A DNA stretch of 64,000 nucleotides from RGIG995 sp045543655 (GCA_045543655.1 JAZPXN010000093.1:1-64000), one strand, 5' to 3'; counted from the first letter of the stretch, positions 25,522 to 33,649 are shown. Notes: generated from the letters alone by a model not told the origin. Numbers and translations are program-made.

Positions 25522-26118
25522 ATGAACCGGGAAAGAAAGCAGAAATTGCGGCAGGCAACGATTTTCACGTTCCTGCTCTTTGGGGCCCTGACGGCGATGG
25601 CCGGCATCTTTATGCTCGTCCCTGCCGAAGCACCTGCGATAACGGACGCGCCGAAGACCGATATTCCGGCCTCCGCGGAAGTATTTTCGCCGATAAATCA
25701 ACCGGAGGACACAACGGTATTTGCAGGCTTTTTGCCTCCGCTGACCGGCCGCATCTCTTCGGAATACGGCTACCGGGAGGATCCTTTTACAGGGGAAGTG
25801 CGCTATCACAAGGGCGTTGACGTGGCGGTGGAGGAAGGAACGCAAGTCGTGGCGTCGGCCGGGGGAACGGTATCTGCCTCGGCCTACGACGGGATCGGAG
25901 GGAACTTCATCGTTATTGACCACGGAAACGGCACCGAAAGCTATTACGGCCATCTGCGCACCCGCACCGTGGCAAAAGGGGACCGGGTAGAGCGCGGGCA
26001 GGGAATCGGTCTTTCCGGCAGTACGGGAAAAACCACGGGGCCCCACCTGCATTTTCAGTTATCGTACCGCAATCGAACGGTGGATCCCCTGGTATATCTG
26101 GAACTGGAGGCCAAATGA
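25522..26118 (+). CDS. M23 (LytM) endopeptidase-like membrane protein, SpoIVFA/SpoIIQ-like position
   Basis: A 198-aa protein with a cytoplasmic N-terminus, one membrane helix (about 12-33) and an extracytoplasmic LytM domain. The zinc site looks complete: H96-x3-D100 and GPHLHF with H175 and H177. It overlaps the following M50 protease gene by ATGA, the layout of spoIVFA-spoIVFB, but SpoIVFA and SpoIIQ of B. subtilis have lost zinc residues, whereas this one keeps them. Either a regulator retaining catalysis or a cell-wall peptidase coupled to the protease. GGAGG upstream. Confidence 0.8.
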   Translation: MNRERKQKLRQATIFTFLLFGALTAMAGIFMLVPAEAPAITDAPKTDIPASAEVFSPINQPEDTTVFAGFLPPLTGRISSEYGYREDPFTGEVRYHKGVDVAVEEGTQVVASAGGTVSASAYDGIGGNFIVIDHGNGTESYYGHLRTRTVAKGDRVERGQGIGLSGSTGKTTGPHLHFQLSYRNRTVDPLVYLELEAK

Positions 26119-26702
26119 AGATCCGGGTCCACCCCGCCTCGGCGGTAATCCCACTTTTTCCTTTTTTGGGAATTCTGACCTGGGGACAAACGGGGCTTTT
26201 ATGGCTTTGCGCGGTGCTTCACGAAATCGCCCACGTTTTCACGTACCGTCTTTGCGGAATATCTATGGAAAGCATCACTCTTCTCCCCTTCGGGCTTTGC
26301 GCCGTACCGAAAGACCCCCTTCGGATCTCTCCGAAGCAGGAAATTCTCTGCGCCGCCGCAGGGCCGTTGGTCAACCTGCTAACGGTATCGCTCCTGCTGG
26401 CCCTTCCCCTTCCCGCAGAGAGTGAAACCGTACGGTATCTTCTTTACTGCAACGCCGCCCTGTGCCTGGTCAATCTTTTACCGATATTACCGTTGGACGG
26501 AGGAAGGATCCTGTACTATTCCCTTGCGGTAAAATGGGATGCGTCGGTCTGCGAAGCGGTCTGCCGACGGAGCGGAGCCGTGTTGATCAGCCTTCTTTTA
26601 GCCCCCTCCGTCGCAGCATTGATCGCCGATAAAAATCCATCCTTCGTTATGATTCTGGGATATCTTGCCCTTTATACGGCAATCCGACGAGGTTCGATAT
26701 GA
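26115..26702 (+). CDS. M50 site-2 intramembrane metalloprotease, SpoIVFB-like
   Basis: A 195-aa polytopic membrane protein. Zinc motif HEIAH (36-40) lies in a membrane helix, and the third ligand D128 in LPILPLDGGRI lies in another, as in site-2 proteases. SpoIVFB processes pro-sigma-K in the mother cell; no CBS domain is present in this short version. Its start overlaps the M23 gene by 4 nt, so the two are translated together and probably form a complex. Role in sporulation inferred from position and family only. Confidence 0.82.
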   Translation: MKIRVHPASAVIPLFPFLGILTWGQTGLLWLCAVLHEIAHVFTYRLCGISMESITLLPFGLCAVPKDPLRISPKQEILCAAAGPLVNLLTVSLLLALPLPAESETVRYLLYCNAALCLVNLLPILPLDGGRILYYSLAVKWDASVCEAVCRRSGAVLISLLLAPSVAALIADKNPSFVMILGYLALYTAIRRGSI

Positions 26703-26730
26703 ATTTTTTGCGACTTTTCCGGGACACGTA

Positions 26731-26759
26731 TTGAAAATAGCGTTATACTATGTTATAAT
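26731..26759 (+). promoter_or_regulatory. Promoter of the DUF4364/DivIVA-like operon
   Basis: TTGAAA (26731-26736), 17-bp spacer, TATAAT (26754-26759), 31 bp upstream of the TTG start. Confidence 0.78.
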
Positions 26760-26789
26760 ATAGTGTAATATATCAAGGAGGTGATCGGC

Positions 26790-27350
26790 TTGACCAGCGC
26801 ACCGCTCTCATTGCACCAAATCAAAGTATTGATCCTTTTTACCGTTGACGGAACGCCGGGGCCGGTCCCGCGCCACGTAATCGAGACGGCCCTTGCCCTG
26901 TGCGACGCGAACATCTTTATGATTCAGGAGGCGTTGCACAACCTGATTGCAAACGAAAACCTGACCCAACGAAACGACGAAAACGAGATCCCCTATCTTT
27001 TTCTGACGCCCCAGGGCCAATCCGTCGTGGAGCCCCTGCGAAGAGACGTCCCTCTCTCCTACCGGGAGAAGGCTCTGGCCTATGCGGCGGCGGAGATGTC
27101 AAAATTACGGAAGGCCATCGGAGTAGAAGCCGAGGTGGTTCCGGAGGAGCACGGAAAGCTCACGGAATATTCCTGCCGGATCAACCTCTCCGACGAAGGG
27201 GTCACCATGATGGGGATCACCCTGTATTCCCCCAACAAGCTGCAGGCCGAAATGATGGCGGAACGCTTCCGGAAAAATCCCTTGGACGTATACCGGAAGG
27301 TCCTTGCGATCCTGACGGGAACCGATACAGACAACGACACGGAGGAGTAA
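26790..27350 (+). CDS. DUF4364-family protein
   Basis: A 186-aa cytoplasmic protein of a Clostridia-specific family with a winged-helix-like N-terminal half (IKVLILFTVDGTPGPVPRHVI; MIQEALHNLIANENL; FLTPQGQSVVEPL) suggestive of DNA or protein binding. The start is taken as TTG 26790 because a strong AAGGAGG ends 8 nt before it, whereas the upstream in-frame GTG lies inside that site. It is the first gene of an operon with a DivIVA-like protein, hinting at a cell-division or envelope role (inference). Confidence 0.7.
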   Translation: MTSAPLSLHQIKVLILFTVDGTPGPVPRHVIETALALCDANIFMIQEALHNLIANENLTQRNDENEIPYLFLTPQGQSVVEPLRRDVPLSYREKALAYAAAEMSKLRKAIGVEAEVVPEEHGKLTEYSCRINLSDEGVTMMGITLYSPNKLQAEMMAERFRKNPLDVYRKVLAILTGTDTDNDTEE

Positions 27351-27354
27351 CGGA

Positions 27355-28149
27355 ATGAAAAAAGAAAAACTGTTCCGGGAGACCGCTTTCGGAGGATACA
27401 AACGGGAAGACGTGCTGAATTACATCGAGGCGTCCGACCGTTCCCACCGGGAAGCGATGGAAGAAAAGGAAGAACGGATCCTGGAGCTGAACGAAAGCCT
27501 TTCCAAAGCAAATCTCCATAATGAAGCCCTGGAAAAGGAACTGGAGATCAAAACCGGTTTTGCCAGAGAAGCGGAAGATCTGCGACGGCAATTACAGGAA
27601 AAGGACAAGCAGATCGAAGATCTGATTGCCTCCAGCCAGCAGCTGGCAAAGCAGACCGAAGAGATCGTCAGACAGTGCGAAGATCTGACCGCCGAAGTGG
27701 AAAAGAGCCGCAACGGATTCGCCTGCGAGCGTCTGTCCGGAGGAACCTGCTCCGCAGTGTCGGAACAGGCGAAAAAGATTCTGGACGAGGCTGAGGCCAC
27801 CGCAAAACAGAAGATCTCCGCCGCGGAGGAACAAGCCTCCGGAATTTTGCTGAAAGCCCGCATTGAAGCACAGTCCATGATCACCGAAGCGGAGGGACAG
27901 ACCGAGGCCTTGGCCCGTCAGGTCTCCGACGAGGCCCACGAGATCATCACCATGACCGTGAAGGAGGCCAAAGAGATCATTGGCATTGCAAAGGCCCAGA
28001 GCGACGAAATTCTGACCGATTCCGCCCGCTCGATCGGCAAGATCAAAGGAAACCTTTCCTCCATGCAGATGGTGGTAAAGAATATCGAAAACGAATTGAG
28101 ATCCGCAAAGGAATCGCTCTCAGAAAACATTACGAAAAAAGAGGAGTAA
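27355..28149 (+). CDS. DivIVA-like coiled-coil protein
   Basis: A 264-aa protein. The first about 25 residues (FRETAFGGYKREDVLNYIE) match the DivIVA/GpsB N-terminal membrane-targeting motif with the conserved GY-x-x-x-x-V-D/L arrangement. Long heptad-rich coiled coils follow (about 30-130 and 140-260) with Ala/Glu/Lys repeats. Such proteins gather at curved membrane and organise septal or polar growth. It starts 4 nt after the DUF4364 gene and is followed by a 35-residue membrane peptide gene. Confidence 0.78.
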   Translation: MKKEKLFRETAFGGYKREDVLNYIEASDRSHREAMEEKEERILELNESLSKANLHNEALEKELEIKTGFAREAEDLRRQLQEKDKQIEDLIASSQQLAKQTEEIVRQCEDLTAEVEKSRNGFACERLSGGTCSAVSEQAKKILDEAEATAKQKISAAEEQASGILLKARIEAQSMITEAEGQTEALARQVSDEAHEIITMTVKEAKEIIGIAKAQSDEILTDSARSIGKIKGNLSSMQMVVKNIENELRSAKESLSENITKKEE

Positions 28150-28155
28150 CCGATT

Positions 28156-28263
28156 ATGAACAAGAAAACCAAACTCGCCGTCCGCATTCTCTGCCTGATC
28201 CTGGCCGTCGCAATGGTTCTTTCCCTGGCCTACACCATGCTCTACTTCATTTTCCTGGTCTAA
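28156..28263 (+). CDS. 35-residue single-pass membrane peptide
   Basis: A short ORF with ATG 28156, preceded by GAGGAG about 9 nt upstream that overlaps the DivIVA-like gene's stop. Basic start MNKKTKLAVR, then one hydrophobic helix of about 24 residues ending at the C-terminus. It looks translated and co-expressed with the DivIVA-like protein. No known family recognised; it could be a membrane partner or anchor for the division protein. Confidence 0.6.
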   Translation: MNKKTKLAVRILCLILAVAMVLSLAYTMLYFIFLV

Positions 28264-28304
28264 AAAAGTCGATTGGATTTTACTGGGTGCAGTCGCTTTG
28301 TCCA

Positions 28305-28333
28305 TAGACAACCCCACAAAATTCTGCTACAAT
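28305..28333 (+). promoter_or_regulatory. Promoter of the third Gfo/Idh/MocA gene
   Basis: TAGACA (28305-28310), 17-bp spacer, TACAAT (28328-28333), followed by a leader of about 55 nt. Confidence 0.65.
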
Positions 28334-28391
28334 GGAATCAACTTCACGGGGCGCAGGAAAAATAATCGTCCCGGGACAAGGAGATATTCTT

Positions 28392-29675
28392 ATGAAACGT
28401 CTGAAGGTTGTCATTGCCGGGTGCGGTGCGCGCGGAACGGGATACGCAAATCTGATGGGGGGCATGCCCGAGAAATACGAGATCGTCGGCATTGCCGAGC
28501 CCATTGACGCCAGAAGAAACCATCTGAAGGAAAAATTTAATCTTCCGGATGAGGTTTGCTTCCTTGACTGGAAGGATCTGGCGGCGCAACCCAAATTTGC
28601 CGACGTTGCCGTCATCGGAACGCAGGACTATATGCACCGGGATCCCGCCCTTGCCTTTATCGAAAAAGGGTACGACATCCTTCTGGAAAAGCCCATGGCC
28701 CCCACGCCCAAGGAATGCCTTGAAATCGTGGAAGCGGCAAAAAAGCACGATACCAAGATTCTCATCTGCCACGTTCTGCGGTATACCAAGTTCTACAAGA
28801 TGCTGAAAAAAATGCTGGCTGACGGCATCATCGGCGATATCCAGGTGATCAACCATCAGGAAGACGTGGGACACATTCATCAAAGCCACAGCTTCGTCCG
28901 GGGCAATTGGAGAAATTCCGTGGAGACCACGCCCATGATCCTGGCAAAATGCTGCCACGATACCGACCTGCTCCAATGGCTGGTGGGAGATAAATGCAAA
29001 AAGGTTCAGTCCTTCGGCAGTCTCTCCCATTTTACGGCGGAAAACGCTCCCGAAGGCGCGCCCGACCGCTGCACCGACGGCTGTCCTCACGCCGACACCT
29101 GTTATTACAACGCTATTAAACTGTATTACGACGATAAAAAGAACGCCTGGTTCCGCTGTGCGGCAACCCAAATGCCCAACCCCACCGACGAAGACGTCAT
29201 GCGCGTGCTGAAGGAAGGACCTTACGGTCGTTGCGTTTACAAGTGTGACAACGACGTGGTGGATCACCAGACCGTCAATATGGAATTTGAACACGGGCAG
29301 ACCGTGCTTCTTACCATGACCGCCTTCACCAAGGGCGGCCGGAAGACCCGCATCATGGGAACCAAGGGTGAGATCGAAGCCCATGCGAAGAACGATTTCA
29401 TCACCGTGTTTACCTTTGCGGACCGGCAGTATCACGAATACAAGATTGCCGATTACGTTGGCGGCAATACCATCGTCAGCGGCCACGGCGGCGGCGACGG
29501 CGGAATCATCGAGGAAATGTACTATTATCTGACCGACAACTACGACGGATTCTCGGTCTGCGATATCGAGACCTCCGCAATGAATCATCTGATCAGCTTT
29601 GCTGCGGAAGATTCCAGAGTTAACGGAGGTACCGTTATCGATCTGGACGAATACGCAAATCGCTTTACGAAATAA
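28392..29675 (+). CDS. Gfo/Idh/MocA-family oxidoreductase with cysteine-rich insert
   Basis: A 427-aa protein. Rossmann motif VVIAGCGARGTGYAN (6-20), EKP at 99-101, and a substrate domain with the segment GHIHQSHSFVRGNWRN. A cysteine cluster follows (CTDGCPHADTC around 238-248, further cysteines at about 271, 298 and 302) that is typical of one gut-bacterial subfamily and could bind a metal. ATG 28392 has AAGGAG 9 nt upstream. Monocistronic with own promoter and terminator. Substrate unknown, probably a modified sugar. Confidence 0.88.
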   Translation: MKRLKVVIAGCGARGTGYANLMGGMPEKYEIVGIAEPIDARRNHLKEKFNLPDEVCFLDWKDLAAQPKFADVAVIGTQDYMHRDPALAFIEKGYDILLEKPMAPTPKECLEIVEAAKKHDTKILICHVLRYTKFYKMLKKMLADGIIGDIQVINHQEDVGHIHQSHSFVRGNWRNSVETTPMILAKCCHDTDLLQWLVGDKCKKVQSFGSLSHFTAENAPEGAPDRCTDGCPHADTCYYNAIKLYYDDKKNAWFRCAATQMPNPTDEDVMRVLKEGPYGRCVYKCDNDVVDHQTVNMEFEHGQTVLLTMTAFTKGGRKTRIMGTKGEIEAHAKNDFITVFTFADRQYHEYKIADYVGGNTIVSGHGGGDGGIIEEMYYYLTDNYDGFSVCDIETSAMNHLISFAAEDSRVNGGTVIDLDEYANRFTK

Positions 29676-29694
29676 GGAAAACCGCAAAAAGAAC

Positions 29695-29733
29695 GCGCTT
29701 ACGAACCGATATGGATTCGTAAGCGCTTTTTTT
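29695..29733 (+). terminator. Terminator of the third Gfo gene
   Basis: An 11-bp GCGCTTACGAA/TTCGTAAGCGC stem is followed by TTTTTTT on the + strand. Confidence 0.88.
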
Positions 29734-29749
29734 GTGCTTGTATCGGAGA

Positions 29750-31711
29750 TCAGTCGGGCATAAAGCCGATCTTGGAATGGGGCCGCTTTTTTTCCGTGAG
29801 AGAACGGAAGGAGGCGTCTCCCCCAGCCCGGAGAAAATCTTCTTTGGTCAAGGTAATCGGCTCGTCGGTCACCATCGCGGGATCAAACTGGCATCGGGTA
29901 TAGGCCTTGGCGCAGGTGCGTTCGAAGAGATTGCGCACGAAGCGGGCGTTGCTGAAATCCTTGGCGTTCAGCACCTCGTCGGAGAGAGAATCGAAAAATG
30001 CGCGGACGGCGTCCTCAAAATCCTTGCCATAACAGAAATCGTTGCCCACGAACCGGAAGAAGATCCGGAACAGATCCTCCCGACTGTAATTGGGGAATTC
30101 GATCAGATAAGGCATTCTGCTTTCCAGGCCGGCGTTCCCTTTCATCAGAGTATCCATTTCGTCAGGATATCCGGCCATAATGACCACAAGATCGTGACGG
30201 TGATTTTCCATTTCGGCGATGAGGGTATCCAGTGCCTCCCGACCGAAGTCACGGTCGTCACCGTCTCCGCGATAAAGCGAATAGGCCTCATCAATAAAGA
30301 GAACGGAACCGTAAGCATCCCGACAGATCGAGGTGGTAATAGGGGCGGTTTCGCCGATGTAGCGGCCGCAGAAATCCCGACCGGAATATTCAAAGAATCC
30401 GCCCTGACGGAGAATCCCCCGCTCTTTCAGCATTTTTCCGACGATCCGGGCGACGGTGGTCTTCCCCGTTCCGGGGTTGCCCACGAAGCGCATATGGATG
30501 CAGGGGCGATCCGTCCCCTTATGAATGGCAAAGGAGATCTGGGCGACCATCTCCTCTACGGCCTGGCGGATGGATTCCATACCGATCATCTGAGAAAGCT
30601 CGTCGCAACAGCCGTCTTCCTTGCCGTAAGTCTCCGAAAAACCGGGAACGTCAGAGGCTCGTATCACCGTATCGTCGGTTCCGGCCCGCACGTCGTGCAG
30701 CTGCTTACGGTAGATCATTTCGCACAAAATCTTCTTGACGGTGTTGATCCCGTAGAAGCGGCCGTCGGCCTTCTCTTCCCGAATACGGGCGCAAAGAATC
30801 TCCCGACCGTCGTCGGTCATAGAATAACCGTAGCCCTTCAATATCCGGTCGCCGCATTGAGACAGCTGGGCGATGCTCATGGGAGGGAAAGAAACGGTGC
30901 GGACGTACAGAACGTCCCGGATGGCGGCGGAAACCTCCTCCAACACCTCACTTTCCAGGAAAGGGACCCGGAAAATAATGATATTCTTGGAGCTGTAGTC
31001 CTCCAGCGTGGTCAGGAAGGTACGGAACCGAGGATCCCGCACCCGGGAGATCCACTCCCTCAGATCGATCGAGGCCACCACGCCGCCGGTGCGATCCATG
31101 TTAAAGGCGCGGTAGATATGACTGAAGGGATCATCCTCGTTGTTTTTGGGGCTGCGGACCTTGAATTCAAAATACTTCCGGTCGGGAGCCACTTTAAATA
31201 GGCCCAACGAAGTCAGCAGATCGACAAAATTTTCCAGATAGGTGGAATAACCGCAACCGTCGTTGACCGAAAAGATATAGCTTCGGAACAGGAAGGCGTC
31301 GTAGGTTTTATGGGAAACGATCGACGGAGCGACGGATACGATCTCGCGGCAGAGAGCCTTGAACTGCTCGCCCCCAACCAATCCTTCGATCTTTTCAAGA
31401 ACGGCAGCCCTCCGATCATCGGACTGATTCAACTCGGATTCCTCCTTTACGGAGACCGCTTCCAAGGTAAACTTCACGTCGCTGTCGGTATAGGGGCGAC
31501 CAAACAATCGGGTAAACACGCCCTTGGAGCGGGGATTCCAATCCAAATCCTCGTAGGAAGAGCGAATTAAAAGCGTACAACGGGAGTCTTCCAGAGCTTC
31601 CAGGGTAGCGTTGCTTTTGTAGGTGTTGACGTACAGCTCGGCGAATTGTTGCACGCCTCCGGGGAATTCCCGCAAAAAATCAAGGGTAAATTCAACAATC
31701 AATCGAAACAT
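29750..31711 (-). CDS. Tandem AAA+ ATPase (CbbX/SpoVK-like), first module degenerate
   Basis: A 653-aa protein. The C-terminal module (about 370-640) is a canonical CbbX/SpoVK-type AAA+ domain: Walker A GNPGTGKTT (411-419), Walker B VLFIDEA (480-486), sensor and lid ending ARFVRNLFERTC. The middle part (about 140-345) looks like a second AAA+ module whose P-loop reads GCGYST (152-157, Lys replaced by Tyr155), with IDLREW in place of Walker B and a lid-like segment INTVKKILCEMIYR. Residues 1-130 are unassigned. ATG 31711 has GAGG upstream; longer in-frame starts lie in the promoter. Probable protein-remodelling ATPase. Confidence 0.82.
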   Translation of the reverse strand: MFRLIVEFTLDFLREFPGGVQQFAELYVNTYKSNATLEALEDSRCTLLIRSSYEDLDWNPRSKGVFTRLFGRPYTDSDVKFTLEAVSVKEESELNQSDDRRAAVLEKIEGLVGGEQFKALCREIVSVAPSIVSHKTYDAFLFRSYIFSVNDGCGYSTYLENFVDLLTSLGLFKVAPDRKYFEFKVRSPKNNEDDPFSHIYRAFNMDRTGGVVASIDLREWISRVRDPRFRTFLTTLEDYSSKNIIIFRVPFLESEVLEEVSAAIRDVLYVRTVSFPPMSIAQLSQCGDRILKGYGYSMTDDGREILCARIREEKADGRFYGINTVKKILCEMIYRKQLHDVRAGTDDTVIRASDVPGFSETYGKEDGCCDELSQMIGMESIRQAVEEMVAQISFAIHKGTDRPCIHMRFVGNPGTGKTTVARIVGKMLKERGILRQGGFFEYSGRDFCGRYIGETAPITTSICRDAYGSVLFIDEAYSLYRGDGDDRDFGREALDTLIAEMENHRHDLVVIMAGYPDEMDTLMKGNAGLESRMPYLIEFPNYSREDLFRIFFRFVGNDFCYGKDFEDAVRAFFDSLSDEVLNAKDFSNARFVRNLFERTCAKAYTRCQFDPAMVTDEPITLTKEDFLRAGGDASFRSLTEKKRPHSKIGFMPD

Positions 31712-31742
31712 AACAAACCTCGCATATCGTGTTCTTCCTCTT

Positions 31743-31771
31743 ATTATACCGCAAAATTCGACAATTGTCAA
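31743..31771 (-). promoter_or_regulatory. Promoter of the AAA+ ATPase gene
   Basis: Minus-strand TTGACA (31766-31771), 17-bp spacer, TATAAT (31743-31748); both consensus. It directly follows the terminator of the GNAT gene. Confidence 0.85.
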
Positions 31772-31772
31772 G

Positions 31773-31824
31773 CAAAAAAAGAGGGCTGCCGCTCCGTTCG
31801 AAAAAACTTTCTGCGGCAGACCTC
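31773..31824 (-). terminator. Terminator of the GNAT gene
   Basis: GAGGTCTGCCGC and GCGGCAGCCCTC arms (31781-31792/31813-31824) pair with one bulge and are followed by TTTTTTTGC on the minus strand. Confidence 0.82.
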
Positions 31825-31829
31825 ATAAA

Positions 31830-32387
31830 TCAGAATATTTTATTGATACTCCCCTTGAACATGGTTATCTCTCCGGGCATATCCCCATCCGCGGGAACGG
31901 TCTCGTAGACCTTGAAGCCGTTCCGTTCAAAGGCCTTCCGGGCACGCTCGTTATAATCGAAAATGCCGAAGGCGAAAAGGTGGGAGCAGGAGGTCCGTTC
32001 AAAGGCGAAACGGCACAGAAGGCCGATGGCCCGGCTTCCGTAAGACTTGCCCCATTGATCCGCTTCACCGATCATAATATCGATACGGCGGCAATCCGTA
32101 GAGGAAGCAAGGGGCTCCGGAAAGGGGGAACGCATAGGTTGAATCCGACATTCACCGATGGCAACGCCGTCCACCTCAATCATGAAGCAATCGGCCTTCT
32201 GAGACAGGGCGGCATAGGTGGAGGCGACTTCTTCCTCCGTATAGGGCTCCACGTCTCCTTCGCTGAAATGCAGGACGTTTTCATCCCCGTTCCATTTAGA
32301 AAGCAAGGGAAGATCATCGTCGGTCATAGGACGAAGAACGACGGTATCGTCGGAAAAGGTTTTGGAATGAGGGCGGATGAGGGACAT
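31830..32387 (-). CDS. GNAT-family N-acetyltransferase
   Basis: A 185-aa acetyl-CoA-dependent acetyltransferase of the RimJ/RimL-like branch: LRPMTDDDLPLLSKWNGDENV at the start, GECRIQPM in the beta4 strand, then the acetyl-CoA loop WGKSYGSRAIGLLCRFAFE and FGIFDYNERARKAFERNGFK. Substrate not predictable (protein N-terminus, amino sugar or aminoglycoside are possibilities). AAGGAG is the ribosome site. It lies downstream of the G5/3D gene's terminator and may depend on read-through. Confidence 0.88.
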   Translation of the reverse strand: MSLIRPHSKTFSDDTVVLRPMTDDDLPLLSKWNGDENVLHFSEGDVEPYTEEEVASTYAALSQKADCFMIEVDGVAIGECRIQPMRSPFPEPLASSTDCRRIDIMIGEADQWGKSYGSRAIGLLCRFAFERTSCSHLFAFGIFDYNERARKAFERNGFKVYETVPADGDMPGEITMFKGSINKIF

Positions 32388-32402
32388 AAAAAACTCCTTC
32401 TT

Positions 32403-32441
32403 GAAAAAAATCCAAGGATCGGCTGATCCTTGGATTTTTCG
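32403..32441 (-). terminator. Terminator of the G5/3D gene
   Basis: An 11-bp ATCCAAGGATC/GATCCTTGGAT stem flanked by A- and T-runs; TTTTTTTC follows on the minus strand. Confidence 0.85.
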
Positions 32442-32453
32442 TTTTCACTTGGA

Positions 32454-33446
32454 TCAAGAGCCGGAACTGACCACGTAAACCGTTCCGGTACGGCGGCCGA
32501 AATAGGTACAATCGGCTTCCGAGGGAAGGAAAAGGTCAACGATATTGCCCTTGATGGCACCGCCGGTATCCTTTGCATAACAATAGCCGTAAACGAAGCC
32601 GTTGTCAAGCACGATATACAGATACGAGTGCATCGGAATAACGCTCCGATCGACGGCGACGTAGCCCACCTGCGCTTTTGCGCCGGAGGCCGTAATGGAA
32701 GCACCCGTGCGATTATAGGTGTACGCCGTAAAACTGCAGGACAGCTTTTTCACGTAATTGGTCGGCGCACCGCCCCCCACGTTCAGCAGATGAGAAGCAT
32801 CCACGTAAACGACAGCGTTCTTCGGCTTGGAAATGACCTTCGAGGAAATCCGGGTGGTTTCGACGACGACGCCGTCGACCATCTTGACCCGGTTGGTCAC
32901 CTCCCGGATCCCGGGAGTGCCCGTCGTGTTCTTCAGTCGGGAAGCGTAGCTCCCCTTCATGGAAGGCGAAAGGGCGTAAGTCATAAGAATCTGTTTGGTT
33001 TCGAAGGGAATCGATTCACGTTCGGTAACTTCCTTGTAGGTCACGCGGCCTACTTCGACCGACATATCCGCCTCTAACTCCGCAGAAAGATCGTAATTGA
33101 CCGTATCCTCCGCATTGAGATAAACGTCGTTTCGGTAAAGAAGATCAAGAACCGTCTGCCGTTCTTCTTTATCATAGCAGAAGGTGTGTTCTTCACCGTC
33201 TACCTTAAGATGAACGAGATAGGAGTTGTTCCCGCTGACGACGATCTCTTCAGGCTCGGCGTCAGACGAAAACGAGGTGATCTGTCCGGTCAAACGTCCG
33301 GTGTCATCGGGGGTCTCTTCCGCAAACATCGCAATGCCGCAGACCGAGGCCAGCACCGCCGTCAACAGGAGGGCCAGAAGCGTAAAAAGCACTTTCCGAT
33401 CCCCGAAGACGGAAGACAGGCGAACGTTTTTCGGAATTATCTTCAT
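32454..33446 (-). CDS. G5- and 3D-domain cell-wall protein (YabE/RpfB-like)
   Basis: A 330-aa secreted protein. N-terminal membrane segment (about 18-40), a ubiquitin-like DUF348 region (about 70-125), a G5 domain (about 125-205, VTERESIPFETK then NTTGTPGIREVTNRVKMVDG), and a C-terminal 3D domain (about 235-325) with the catalytic Asp motif DTGGAIKGNIVDLF. These proteins cleave peptidoglycan during growth or spore germination. Its long leader (33447-33666) contains a predicted structured RNA on the same strand, so its expression may be RNA-controlled. Weak ribosome site GGTGG. Confidence 0.88.
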   Translation of the reverse strand: MKIIPKNVRLSSVFGDRKVLFTLLALLLTAVLASVCGIAMFAEETPDDTGRLTGQITSFSSDAEPEEIVVSGNNSYLVHLKVDGEEHTFCYDKEERQTVLDLLYRNDVYLNAEDTVNYDLSAELEADMSVEVGRVTYKEVTERESIPFETKQILMTYALSPSMKGSYASRLKNTTGTPGIREVTNRVKMVDGVVVETTRISSKVISKPKNAVVYVDASHLLNVGGGAPTNYVKKLSCSFTAYTYNRTGASITASGAKAQVGYVAVDRSVIPMHSYLYIVLDNGFVYGYCYAKDTGGAIKGNIVDLFLPSEADCTYFGRRTGTVYVVSSGS

Positions 33447-33527
33447 TAAAACACCACCGTAGTAATTGTTTTGTCACGATCTATATGAACCTGCCGGCCG
33501 GGAGAACCCGGCACAGACAGGGGTATA

Positions 33528-33649
33528 ATCATTGCAACCAGGTCGAAGGGCTTGGTCCAACCCAATTACTAATGTATACGCATCGGAGATCGGTGGTATG
33601 ATCCCGATACGTAGCAGAGATTGCTTTAAGCAACGCAAAAAGCAACGAT
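33528..33649 (-). ncRNA. Unassigned structured RNA between rpsI and the G5/3D gene
   Basis: Minus-strand sequence folds: outer stem AUCGUUGC (33642-33649) with GCAAUGAU (33528-33535), 8 bp with one G-U; inside it an about 13-bp hairpin ACGUAUCGG.../...CCGAUGCGU with a bulge and two G-U wobbles, plus smaller hairpins. The wobbles become A-C mismatches on the + strand, which supports a minus-strand RNA. It could be a leader element of the cell-wall gene or a separate small RNA. A 3' hairpin GCCGGG/CCCGGC lies between it and the ATG. No class matched. Confidence 0.45.

Noticed and set aside
33528..33649. 5S rRNA
   Set aside because: The length (122 nt) and closed ends are similar, but none of the 5S internal conserved segments (such as CGAACACGGAAGUUAAG) appears.
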